Notes under the pieces: model-generated
Seen by the model: the letters and a program-made list of their open reading frames with translations, nothing else
The model's database searches: none
Told to the model about the DNA's origin: nothing
Shown: positions 18,083 to 26,320 of the stretch, piece after piece
How positions within the stretch are numbered: the stretch's first letter is position 1
Layout of the letters: each line of letters opens with the position of its first letter
NCBI GenBank assembly: GCA_016845175.1
Contig: JAERTD010000011.1
Location: forward strand, 124,001 to 188,000
Direction of reading: 5' to 3'
Length of the DNA stretch: 64,000 nucleotides
Source of the DNA: Bacteroidota bacterium
GTDB lineage: Bacteria; Bacteroidota; Bacteroidia; Bacteroidales; F082
Position numbers and translations under genes: made by a program

Positions 18083-20173
18083 TTATTTAAGCCATTTATC
18101 TAACCAATCGAAAAAGGTTCTTTGCCAGAGTATGCCATTTTGTGGTTTCAACACCCAATGATTTTCATCCGGGAAGTAAAGATATTCGGCAGGAACATCC
18201 CTAAGTATGGCAGCGTTGAAGGCAGTCATACCCTGAGTAACTACTACTCTATAATCCAGTTCGCCATGGATGATCAGAATGGGTGTATCCCAGTTTTGCA
18301 CATATTTGTGAGGGGAATGTTTGTAGACTTCCTGAGCTACTTTATTATCCTTTTCCCAGAAGGGACCACCTTTGTCCCAGTTCTCAAACCACATCTCTTC
18401 GGTTTCCAGGTATTGGGCTTCTTCGTTGAATATCCCATCATGAGCAATAAAGGCTTTGAATCGTCCTTCATGGTTACCTGCCAGATAGAACACAGCGTAA
18501 CCACCCGCACTGGCACCTATGGCACCCAAACGGTCATTATCGATAAAGGCTTCCTGTGATACCACATCAATAGCTGTTAAATAATCCTGCATGCTTTTAC
18601 CATGATAATCACCACTGATTTGCTCCTGCCACGCCTGCCCAAAACCAGACACACCTCGTCGTGCCGGAGCCACAATAATATAATCGTTTGCAGCCATTAT
18701 CTGGTAATTCCAGCGATAATGGAAACTCTGACTAAGTGGCCCTTGGGGTCCTCCTTTACAATACAGCAGGGCCGGGTATTTTTTATTTTTATCAAAGTCC
18801 GGTGGGTAAATAACAAATACTTGCATATCCTCACCATCATGAGTCTTGATCCAACGCTCCTCTGTAGCGCCCATATTGAGCTGTGATAACAGGTCTTCGT
18901 TGGTAAATGTAATTTGTGTGGCGTCTCCAGCCAAAGTAACAGCATATAATTCAGTAGGCTGGGCCATGGTTTGTTTGGCACCAATCAATACATCAGCAGC
19001 TACAGCAACGCTTCTAAAATCATGCAAGCCTTCTGTAATCTGTTTGATATCTCCGGAAGCCAAATCAAAGCTGTACATCTGGAAAGCCCCATGCCAATCA
19101 CTTGTAAAATATATGGTTTTGCTATCAGCTGACCAGCTAATACTACCTGCATTTTGGTCAAAATTCTCGGTAGCATAAGTCATATCACCTGTCTTAAGAT
19201 TCAAGATATATAATCTGTTTTTGTCAGATTCGTAACCATCTCGCTCCATACTTTCCCAGGCCATAAAATTGCCATCAGGAGAGAACACAGGAGCCACATC
19301 AAATCCCATCATCCCATTAGTCATATTTTTGGTTACTCCAGTCTCCAGATTATAAAAGTAAATATCAGAGTTGGTTGAAAGGGTAGCTGCTTTTCCGTAA
19401 AGCTTCTTGCAGGTATAAGCTACTACCTTACTGTCGGCAGACCAATCTACCTGCTCAATTCCGCCAAATGGCTTCAAGGGAGCCTGATACTTTTCACCTT
19501 TCATGATATCCATATCGTTACTTACTGTATTTCCATCATAATCAGCAATAAATACATGGCTATAGGTATCTACCCAATGGTCCCAATGACGGTACATCAA
19601 GTCATTCATGAGTCTGCCGCTGGCCTTGGGCAAACCTTCATACAAATGCTCAAAACCTGTTTCAATAACCACTTCCTTGGTATATAACACCTTGCTTTGG
19701 TCAGGTGAATATTTAAAACCAGTGATGCCACCATCAATATGACTAATCTGGGTTCTGCTGCTGCCATCGGGATTCATTTCCCAAATCTGCATACTGCCGC
19801 TTTCGTAGGAAAGGAAGCCTATTTTCTTTCCATCCGGGCGCCATACGGCATTATACTCACTTTTTGGAGTTTCACAGATTTGTGCCAGGCTGCTCCCATC
19901 AGTGGAAACTGTATACAAATCTCTGTTCCCTTTGTTTTTATCAATTGAATAATAACTTACTCCGTAGAGGACAGTTTTGCCATCAGGTGATACTTGAGGA
20001 TCACTTAGGCGGCCAAATGACCACAATACTTCTGGTGTCATCCGGTCAGAATTCAGTGTAATTGACGGTTTGCCAATAACATCTTCTTTCGCAATTTGCT
20101 CTTTAACAGGTGCTTCACAGCTAAACATTGCCATTAAGAAAACAATGGCAATCCAATGGATTTTTGATTTCAT
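18083..20173 (-). CDS. S9 family serine peptidase, lipoprotein (prolyl oligopeptidase fold)
   Basis: The 696-residue protein combines an N-terminal beta-propeller made of PD40-like blades (for example GRLSDPQVSPDGKTVLYG) with a C-terminal alpha/beta-hydrolase domain. The catalytic triad is visible: Ser555 in GASAGGY, Asp640 in HGELDYRV and His672 in ENHWV. It begins with a lipoprotein signal ending MAMFSC, so it should be anchored in the envelope and cleave oligopeptides in the periplasm or at the surface. ATG 20173 is preferred over an in-frame ATG at 20209 because the lipobox fits it and because the intervening DNA holds a palindromic promoter-like site. Confidence 0.92.
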   Translation of the reverse strand: MKSKIHWIAIVFLMAMFSCEAPVKEQIAKEDVIGKPSITLNSDRMTPEVLWSFGRLSDPQVSPDGKTVLYGVSYYSIDKNKGNRDLYTVSTDGSSLAQICETPKSEYNAVWRPDGKKIGFLSYESGSMQIWEMNPDGSSRTQISHIDGGITGFKYSPDQSKVLYTKEVVIETGFEHLYEGLPKASGRLMNDLMYRHWDHWVDTYSHVFIADYDGNTVSNDMDIMKGEKYQAPLKPFGGIEQVDWSADSKVVAYTCKKLYGKAATLSTNSDIYFYNLETGVTKNMTNGMMGFDVAPVFSPDGNFMAWESMERDGYESDKNRLYILNLKTGDMTYATENFDQNAGSISWSADSKTIYFTSDWHGAFQMYSFDLASGDIKQITEGLHDFRSVAVAADVLIGAKQTMAQPTELYAVTLAGDATQITFTNEDLLSQLNMGATEERWIKTHDGEDMQVFVIYPPDFDKNKKYPALLYCKGGPQGPLSQSFHYRWNYQIMAANDYIIVAPARRGVSGFGQAWQEQISGDYHGKSMQDYLTAIDVVSQEAFIDNDRLGAIGASAGGYAVFYLAGNHEGRFKAFIAHDGIFNEEAQYLETEEMWFENWDKGGPFWEKDNKVAQEVYKHSPHKYVQNWDTPILIIHGELDYRVVVTQGMTAFNAAILRDVPAEYLYFPDENHWVLKPQNGILWQRTFFDWLDKWLK

Positions 20174-20190
20174 AGTCCTGGTTTTTATGG

Positions 20191-20208
20191 TGTGTACAAA
20201 AGTACACA
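20191..20208 (-). promoter_or_regulatory. Perfect palindrome overlapping a -7 box before the S9 peptidase gene
   Basis: TGTGTAC-AAAA-GTACACA has 7-bp arms with no mismatch. On the minus strand its centre reads TACTTTTG (20204-20197), an exact TAnnTTTG -7 element placed 24 nt before the ATG. A repressor bound here would block polymerase. No -33 TTG is obvious upstream. Confidence 0.5.
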
Positions 20209-20228
20209 ATAGTCTTATCTTCCGTTAA

Positions 20229-22403
20229 TTAATTGGGCTTAATTTTAATAATTACGGGAATCCCTGATACTTTTATTCTGCTGGATCCTGCATCAGAATC
20301 CACCTCAGGTTTAAACTTTGAATCAACTATCGCACTAATGGATTCCACCTTAAGGTTTTTGGGCAAGCTAATCCATTTTTCATTTAAATGGTCACCACTC
20401 GAAGGAACCCACGCGACGAGGGTATTAAGCTCATTATTCTTATTTGAATAAGCATATATATAGGCCTCCTTATCTTCCTGAATGATATGATCAAAATATT
20501 GGTCCCCTAACAACTCAAATATCTTTTGAAATGCAAAAAACGACAGCTTCTCTTTAAAACTATTGTTGTAATGGGAGGTTAATCCAGAGCGATTGTGCAT
20601 AAAGGAATCATAATCAATATCGATGAAGTAATACCAATACATTTGAGCCACGCCCATCCTGTATAATATTAGTGTTTTACGAACCCCATAAATGGCTTGC
20701 TCAAATTCAGAAACACATTCACTGTGCGTACAATCATCTCCCCCGCCATCACTGTCATAACCATATTCGGTAACATACACCTCACGGGCTGCCATTTTAT
20801 TGATCCGCATATACTTCTGAAGATTAGGTATGCCCCAGGTTTCGGATCTGGGATCTTCCGGGTTTACTGCCAAACGCTCCCCAAATTCATTGAAGATATA
20901 AGAGTAAATATGGGTATTTAAACCCGAGATATGCGCTACATTATTCTTGGTGATATAGGCATCAATGTAATTTCTATTCTCATCCATGGGTGAGTAGGCC
21001 TGTATGGCACAGGGGATCACCACCAAATCAGGATCTGCCTCCTTCAATCCCCGACTCATACCTTTCAAAATGTCCTGATAAACCGGACGGCTGTAATTCC
21101 ATGGTTCATTGCCAACCTCCACCATTTCCACCAGATTGTCTTCCACTGAGAAGTGCTTGCCATAAAGTTTACCAAATTCATAAGCCTGAGACTCAGGCCT
21201 TGTCCATAAGCTGTCCATAAATCCTGGATTCTTAAAAGTGATACTGGCATCAATGGATAAGCCTCCATCTTTCCAGGCATTATACTCGGTATTCCAATTC
21301 ATCCACCAGGTGGATGCCGTACCTTCTCCATTAGCCATGGCACGGTAATCAGGTAAGCTGTCAGGGGTTCTGATGTCCCAATCCAACCGGTGGTAGTTAC
21401 GGGCATTCTTTGTGAGCGCATTAAACTTATATTGTCCCTGACCATGCTTCAGCAGGTCTGAGTACACACTATATCCCCATCCCCAGAAGGCATTAATACC
21501 AAATGACTCTGCATAGGTTCTTTTGGCTCTTCTTGGCGCCTCAGGAGCCACAAAGGGTCCTCTTGGGCCATAGGCAATAACTTCCCACAGTTCTGCCTTA
21601 TTGTAGGGCTCCATGGCCAGTTCAAACTCATATTTTATATATCGGCAACTCACCGTTGGTTTAATGAGTATGGGTACTATAGGTACAACATCTGGTTTTA
21701 GAGAAGCTATTTTACTCCAGTGTTGCTCATCAGAGCTTACCAGGATAGTCACAGTGCTCACGCCACTAATATTGTAGTGCTTGCTATTGATCCATCCCAA
21801 TTCAACCTCCCTGTTCATATCAATAATGGCAAATTCCACAGGTGGTTTGGATAATCCTGCCATTTCAAAGATTCCAAAATACTTATCGCTTTTTATGGTA
21901 ATGGAATTCACCAGAATAGGTGCATCGAACACCGTGGTCATATGCTTAAAATTATCCACCACATTATAGTTTAGATTAACCGTAGTGTCCCTGGCTTGAA
22001 TGCCAATATTAATTAAGGTCTCAGCATGAATCTTAAGAGTGAATAATCGCAAAGGTACCGGCTCATCAAAAATGAGCTCATAGGTACCTGCATTAAAACT
22101 TGCTTTGGTGTCACTATCGCCATCGATGAGGAAATTTACACTACTCAAGGCAGGTGTAATTTTAAAAGGCGCCTGATTAATAAATATATTCTGGTCAGAC
22201 CTACGGATATATCTATCAGGCAGAGGATTTGAAGAATACCAATAGGTATGTTGATTCCCATCGTTAATAAAATGTATGTTTTCGCCCGAACTCACCTGTA
22301 ATTGTGCATTGTCGGTAAAAGGTTTTACAAGTCCTGCATTGGCGTTCCACTGACTGTATACAGCAAAGGGCAGCATAAATAGTATTTGAAGAATAAGTCT
22401 CAT
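20229..22403 (-). CDS. Secreted clan GH-A-like glycoside hydrolase with N-terminal discoidin-like region
   Basis: Read from ATG 22403 the product is 724 residues with a signal peptide (MRLILQILFMLPFAVYSQ). Roughly the first 270 residues are beta-rich and resemble F5/8-type carbohydrate-binding modules. The second half resembles a TIM-barrel hydrolase of clan GH-A: probable acid/base Glu433 in EVGNEPWNYS and probable nucleophile Glu546 in VYVTEYGYDSD, each at the end of a predicted beta strand. I cannot place it in a numbered GH family; GH39 or an unassigned family is possible. No SusC/SusD pair is nearby. An ATG at 22433 would add ten residues before a clean signal peptide and is not preferred. 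Confidence 0.72.
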   Translation of the reverse strand: MRLILQILFMLPFAVYSQWNANAGLVKPFTDNAQLQVSSGENIHFINDGNQHTYWYSSNPLPDRYIRRSDQNIFINQAPFKITPALSSVNFLIDGDSDTKASFNAGTYELIFDEPVPLRLFTLKIHAETLINIGIQARDTTVNLNYNVVDNFKHMTTVFDAPILVNSITIKSDKYFGIFEMAGLSKPPVEFAIIDMNREVELGWINSKHYNISGVSTVTILVSSDEQHWSKIASLKPDVVPIVPILIKPTVSCRYIKYEFELAMEPYNKAELWEVIAYGPRGPFVAPEAPRRAKRTYAESFGINAFWGWGYSVYSDLLKHGQGQYKFNALTKNARNYHRLDWDIRTPDSLPDYRAMANGEGTASTWWMNWNTEYNAWKDGGLSIDASITFKNPGFMDSLWTRPESQAYEFGKLYGKHFSVEDNLVEMVEVGNEPWNYSRPVYQDILKGMSRGLKEADPDLVVIPCAIQAYSPMDENRNYIDAYITKNNVAHISGLNTHIYSYIFNEFGERLAVNPEDPRSETWGIPNLQKYMRINKMAAREVYVTEYGYDSDGGGDDCTHSECVSEFEQAIYGVRKTLILYRMGVAQMYWYYFIDIDYDSFMHNRSGLTSHYNNSFKEKLSFFAFQKIFELLGDQYFDHIIQEDKEAYIYAYSNKNNELNTLVAWVPSSGDHLNEKWISLPKNLKVESISAIVDSKFKPEVDSDAGSSRIKVSGIPVIIKIKPN

Positions 22404-22454
22404 ATGCAAAGCTTTAGAATTCAAAAATAACAATTGTATACTAGGACTTCAATG

Positions 22455-22467
22455 CTCTGCAGCAGAG
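22455..22467. repeat. Short inverted repeat upstream of the glycosidase gene
   Basis: CTCTGC-A-GCAGAG is a perfect 6-bp dyad 52 nt before the glycosidase start, in the 244-nt divergent spacer. It is short, so operator function is weakly supported. Confidence 0.2.
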
Positions 22468-22647
22468 TTGTGAACGTTGATTTGTTGAAGAAAAGTAAAT
22501 AGTATGTATGACCATTAACAATTTACGGGCTTCATTCTTAGCATATTTAATTCTTTAACAATCCTTCAAAATACAAATGACCAGTATGTAGGCTGTTCAT
22601 AAAAATCACGTAATTTTAACATCATTTCCAACAAAACAATTTTTCGG

Positions 22648-24003
22648 ATGAGGAAAAACCAATGGATAGATATTGTATACAAGCCTGCAATAGCTATTCT
22701 TCTGAGTTTAGGTTTTGCCTGGATGAACCCTCTAAGCGGTTTAGCTCAAGCTGGAGACACATTACTATCCACAGAGGTTGACAACTATGAAAGACCTCTG
22801 GAAACAGCAAAACCAAAACCATGCACCCAGAAAGATATCTTCGACTTATTTAAAAGAAAAAACAAAACTCCCAAACCTCCAAAGACAAAGATGTTGCTGG
22901 TGTTACCTAAGATCTCTTCCAACCCAACAAACGGCTTTCAGGTGGGTGTAGGAGCCTCGGCAGGGTGGTCCTTTGGGCCAAAGGAAACTACCAGGGTCTC
23001 ATTTGTAAGTTCAACACTTACGGTGACTACTAAAAAGCAATTTCTTTCGTTTATAAAATCGAATTTGTACACACCTGATAATAAGTTCTTCCTGCAAGGA
23101 GATTGGAGATATTATATTTACAGGGCTCCAACCTGGGGATTGGGTACCAATGCACCGGATACAACCTTCGTGAGCAACAGTTGGATTTGGGAAGGTGCTG
23201 ATTTACAAAATACTGAAGGAGCCTATCCCATGAAATATAATTATTTGAGATTCCATGAAATGGTGAGTTATGAATTGGTTGACAATATTTATCTGGGTAT
23301 GGGCTATCATTTAGACTATTATTTTGATATTAAGGATGATAAGCTTCGATTTGACACCATACCTTATCAACTGACCCCACATTATTCCTACTCAAGAATC
23401 TATGATTTCGATACCACCAATTATATGCTGTCGGGCCTTAGCCTGAATTTTGTTTACGACTCAAGGGATAATTTGATGAATCCCTACAAAGGCTATTATG
23501 CCCATATTAATTACAGAAATAATCAGGAATGGTTGGGGAGTTCTCAAAATTCCTCCTCCCTCTGGCTGGAATTCAGAACTTATATTCCTCTTTCTGAGAG
23601 AACACCCAGGCATTTACTGGCTTTCTGGACCTATGCCAATTTTCAGATAAGTGGTCGACAGCCTTACCTAACTTTGATGTCCGTAGGTGAAGATCAGAAC
23701 AGCAGGTCGGGTAGGGGATATATGGGAGGCAGGTTTAGAGGTGAGGACCTTGTGTATGGTGAGATCGAGTACCGATTTCCTATCAGTCCATGTTCAAAAA
23801 TTCTTGGAGGCGTATTATTCGTAAATGCGGTAAGTGCCAGCAACCGCTACACCGGGGTCGGTCTATTTGATTATATCAGACCTGGAGCAGGTTTCGGATT
23901 TCGGCTAATGGTGAACAAATATTTCAGAACCAATCTGAATCTCGAGTTTGGATTTGGTTATAAATCCAAAGGATTTTATTTATCCGGAACTGAAACGTTT
24001 TAG
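22648..24003 (+). CDS. Omp85/BamA-like outer-membrane beta-barrel protein without visible POTRA domains
   Basis: The 451-residue protein has a signal peptide ending near GLAQA, a short Lys/Pro-rich linker, and then a beta-barrel. The barrel carries the Omp85 loop 6 signature near residue 353 (RGYMGGRFRGEDLVYGEIEY, the VRGF-like element), preceded by FVYDSRDNLMNPYKGYY, a typical bacterial surface antigen segment. The C-terminus ends in alternating hydrophobic strands (FGFGYKSKGFYLSGTETF). There is no room for POTRA domains, so this is a small member that may act as a pore, lipase-associated barrel or assembly factor. Its partner is unknown. Confidence 0.82.
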   Translation: MRKNQWIDIVYKPAIAILLSLGFAWMNPLSGLAQAGDTLLSTEVDNYERPLETAKPKPCTQKDIFDLFKRKNKTPKPPKTKMLLVLPKISSNPTNGFQVGVGASAGWSFGPKETTRVSFVSSTLTVTTKKQFLSFIKSNLYTPDNKFFLQGDWRYYIYRAPTWGLGTNAPDTTFVSNSWIWEGADLQNTEGAYPMKYNYLRFHEMVSYELVDNIYLGMGYHLDYYFDIKDDKLRFDTIPYQLTPHYSYSRIYDFDTTNYMLSGLSLNFVYDSRDNLMNPYKGYYAHINYRNNQEWLGSSQNSSSLWLEFRTYIPLSERTPRHLLAFWTYANFQISGRQPYLTLMSVGEDQNSRSGRGYMGGRFRGEDLVYGEIEYRFPISPCSKILGGVLFVNAVSASNRYTGVGLFDYIRPGAGFGFRLMVNKYFRTNLNLEFGFGYKSKGFYLSGTETF

Positions 24004-24022
24004 TCCCCGCAAATTTGACACC

Positions 24023-24604
24023 TTAATCAGGGGTATCCTTAGTTTTTCTTTCACTTAACCAGAAGAACCACATAGCCAAGACAAAATAAGTCATAATATC
24101 GATGGGGCTTTCTCCTCTTCCCATGGCTGGCTGATACTGCCTGCTTCCAAGTCCACAGACGAACCAAAAGCCTACCATTAGGAAAGTATAGGCAGTTAGT
24201 TTATGGATATTCTCCGTGAACTTTGCTGCATTCTTCCAAAGAATCAGGAAATATAAAACCAACATTATGGTTCCTCCTATTCCAAATAAAAATGGAATAT
24301 GGGGCATTGGACCATTGGCAAAACTGATAAACAAAAAAGTGCCCAATGTACCTAAGGCAAATTTCCATACCTGTTTTCGCTCAGCTTTCCCCATCATTAA
24401 TATTCCTATGGATCCTATGATTAGTGCAAAGGGCACGCTAAATCCCCAAACGGTAAAGCATAAGGCTGGGTAGGTCCAGAATGATTGTGGCAGATTATCT
24501 TCATCAATCTGACAAACTGCCCCCGGATCCCAACTCACTTAAGCTCCCATGATTAAAGCAAGGACCAATCCGGTCCAGAAAAGGCTTATTCCTGTTTTTC
24601 GCAT
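24023..24604 (-). pseudogene. Multi-pass membrane protein gene interrupted by an in-frame TAA
   Basis: From ATG 24604 the frame reads 21 codons of a hydrophobic N-terminus (MRKTGISLFWTGLVLALIMGA), then TAA at 24541-24539. It continues in the same frame from an adjacent GTG for 171 residues to a normal stop. The downstream part has about five membrane segments and no recognised domain. One base change (CAA to TAA) would explain the break. Alternatives are a sequencing error, or real translation from the GTG at 24538, which would lack the first membrane segment. It converges with the Omp85 gene. Confidence 0.55.
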
Positions 24605-24686
24605 TTTTAATGGTTTTTAGGTTAATGGCTGCGTAAAATAACTACAATACTATGATATCACCTGAACGGTTAATTAGGGTGTGTTA

Positions 24687-25178
24687 TTATCTTGGAACCG
24701 TTATTTTGAAGGAGCGACTATCAATAGCTCGCTGGGTGGCTAAAATGCCATCAAGATGATCAATTTCATGTTGAAGTAGCTCCGACAAATCATCAACTAG
24801 TTCCCATTGTTGCTCTATCCAATTTTCATCTTTAAAGGTCAGGGTACAGGTTCTATGCCTTTTAAGTTTCACAAACAAATTCGGGAAGCTCATACAATCA
24901 TCCCATAATTCAATCATTTCCTCACTGCAGTTATGAAGAACAGGATTGTACATAACGTACTTCTTAGCGTTTATATCCAAACACACCAGCCTATTGCCGA
25001 CTCCGATTTGTTGAGCTGCAATGCCTCTTCCTCTACCATAGATATTGCGAAATTCAGCAATAAGCTCGAACATGGTATCAATGTCTTTTGTGAGCTTAGG
25101 AAGATCCGAATAGCTGACCTCTTTCGCTGTTTCGTAAAGAGCAGGATTTCCTAGTGTGAGTATGCGGTCTAATCCCAT
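24687..25178 (-). CDS. Peptide deformylase-like metalloenzyme with altered motif 2
   Basis: The 163-residue protein has the deformylase layout: motif 1 GRGIAAQQIG at 50-59, a cysteine metal ligand in motif 2, and motif 3 LLQHEIDHLDG with His137, Glu138 and His141. Motif 2 reads DDCMSFP (Cys95) rather than the usual EGCLSxP, so ligands and general base are present but the flanking residues differ. It may be a second deformylase with relaxed or different substrate use. It stands 30 nt behind the helical-repeat protein gene on the same strand. The main def gene of the organism is not in this window. Confidence 0.8.
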   Translation of the reverse strand: MGLDRILTLGNPALYETAKEVSYSDLPKLTKDIDTMFELIAEFRNIYGRGRGIAAQQIGVGNRLVCLDINAKKYVMYNPVLHNCSEEMIELWDDCMSFPNLFVKLKRHRTCTLTFKDENWIEQQWELVDDLSELLQHEIDHLDGILATQRAIDSRSFKITVPR

Positions 25179-25208
25179 TATCCGTTAGTTTGAATCCTAT
25201 GTTTCAAT

Positions 25209-25721
25209 TTAAATGTCTTTGTCTATCAATGCCAGCATCCCAGCAATAGATTTCTTAACATTTTCTGATAATCCTTCCATATAATGTGATTCTGTATATA
25301 GGCCAATTTCCTTTGCGAGGTCCAGATGATTCTTCGCAATTCTAAGCATGAGCTTGAACGCATTGAATCGAACAGAAGGCTGCTTAGCAATCTGTTCCCA
25401 TATGCTTACACAGATATCAAACAATTTACCTTCTGAATGCTGCATCAAATCTATTTGTTGCAGGACGATCAACAATTCCCTTTGTTGCTCATCGGGTCTG
25501 TGTGGAAGGATCTCAATAATTCTCTCAATATGTGGCTTTAGCCTTAAGTCATTCTTTTCTAATATACTCCAGAGCAACCATGAGGCTCTCCAGGAATAGG
25601 GTTGCTTATCTGCCAATGCCAATTGTATGACTTCCTCAATATCTTCCGGATGAGTTTCCAGATGAGAAATCAAATCTTTCTTATAGGAGTTTGTCAGTAT
25701 GTATTCGAGCTTTGTCTCCAA
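25209..25721 (-). CDS. Helical-repeat (HEAT-like) protein of unknown function
   Basis: The 170-residue protein has no signal peptide or membrane segment. It consists of amphipathic helices in pairs, for example DIEEVIQLALADKQPYSWRA, RELLIVLQQIDLMQHSEGKL and RFNAFKLMLRIAKNHLDLAK, which suggests a short HEAT or ARM-like solenoid. I do not recognise a named family. It probably shares a transcript with the deformylase-like gene 30 nt downstream, so a role linked to protein maturation is possible but unproven. Confidence 0.65.
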   Translation of the reverse strand: METKLEYILTNSYKKDLISHLETHPEDIEEVIQLALADKQPYSWRASWLLWSILEKNDLRLKPHIERIIEILPHRPDEQQRELLIVLQQIDLMQHSEGKLFDICVSIWEQIAKQPSVRFNAFKLMLRIAKNHLDLAKEIGLYTESHYMEGLSENVKKSIAGMLALIDKDI

Positions 25722-25837
25722 GGAGTTTTAGTGTATTACTATATTGATACTTATTCAAAAATATATATTTCAACAATATTCGATTTCTTTATTTGAATGA
25801 CAATTCAAAGGAAACCCTAAAAACTGAATGCAATTGC

Positions 25838-26191
25838 TCATTTCTTGATAGCGGATATATAATTTTTCGTAGTCTGATCTTCTATCTGATTTAAGGCTGC
25901 CCGGTCGGCCATCGACATTTCTTTCCTGTCAGGTGACCTTCTTTTGGAACGACTCTTTGTTTGCAAAGGTTTATGCGTTTGTGGCCATGCAGTTTTCTGT
26001 TGCTTCATCTCATCCCGGTATCTGTTCTCCAGGATTAAGGCATTGGTTATTAGTTTTGCCGCTTCAAAACAAGCTATTTCCAGCTTGTGCTTGAAAGTTA
26101 CAAGATATTTTTCGCCTTCCTTACGTATGCTTAGCGATAGCCCATGTTTACGGCAGGCCAATAAAATGGCAGATGATTCTTTTTTATTCAT
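25838..26191 (-). CDS. Small basic protein of unknown function
   Basis: The 117-residue product is not recognised. It has a compact N-terminal half (CRKHGLSLSIRKEGEKYLVT and a following helix ACFEAAKLITNALILENRYR) and a strongly basic low-complexity C-terminal half with Lys/Arg/Ser runs (KSRSKRRSPDRKE). It has no membrane segment or signal. The basic tail could bind nucleic acid, but no motif supports this firmly. The gene is alone, with about 115-130 nt of spacer on each side. Two copies of TGATTACA lie at its 5' end (26191 and 26214). Confidence 0.5.
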   Translation of the reverse strand: MNKKESSAILLACRKHGLSLSIRKEGEKYLVTFKHKLEIACFEAAKLITNALILENRYRDEMKQQKTAWPQTHKPLQTKSRSKRRSPDRKEMSMADRAALNQIEDQTTKNYISAIKK

Positions 26192-26221
26192 GATTACATT
26201 CTAATCAAATCTGTGATTACA
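26191..26221 (-). repeat. Paired TGATTACA repeats at the start of the basic-protein gene
   Basis: TGATTACA occurs at 26191-26198 and 26214-26221, 23 nt apart. The second overlaps a small dyad TTACA-A-TGTAA (26217-26227). The two-turn spacing fits a dimeric regulator, but the repeats are short. Confidence 0.25.
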
Positions 26222-26320
26222 ATGTAACAGAAATCCGAATGATTTGTATCGTTAGTTTAAACGAATTGAGTTTTTTTGACTTAATTCTAAATGCCGGAAT
26301 TCATAAGATTTGATTACTTG

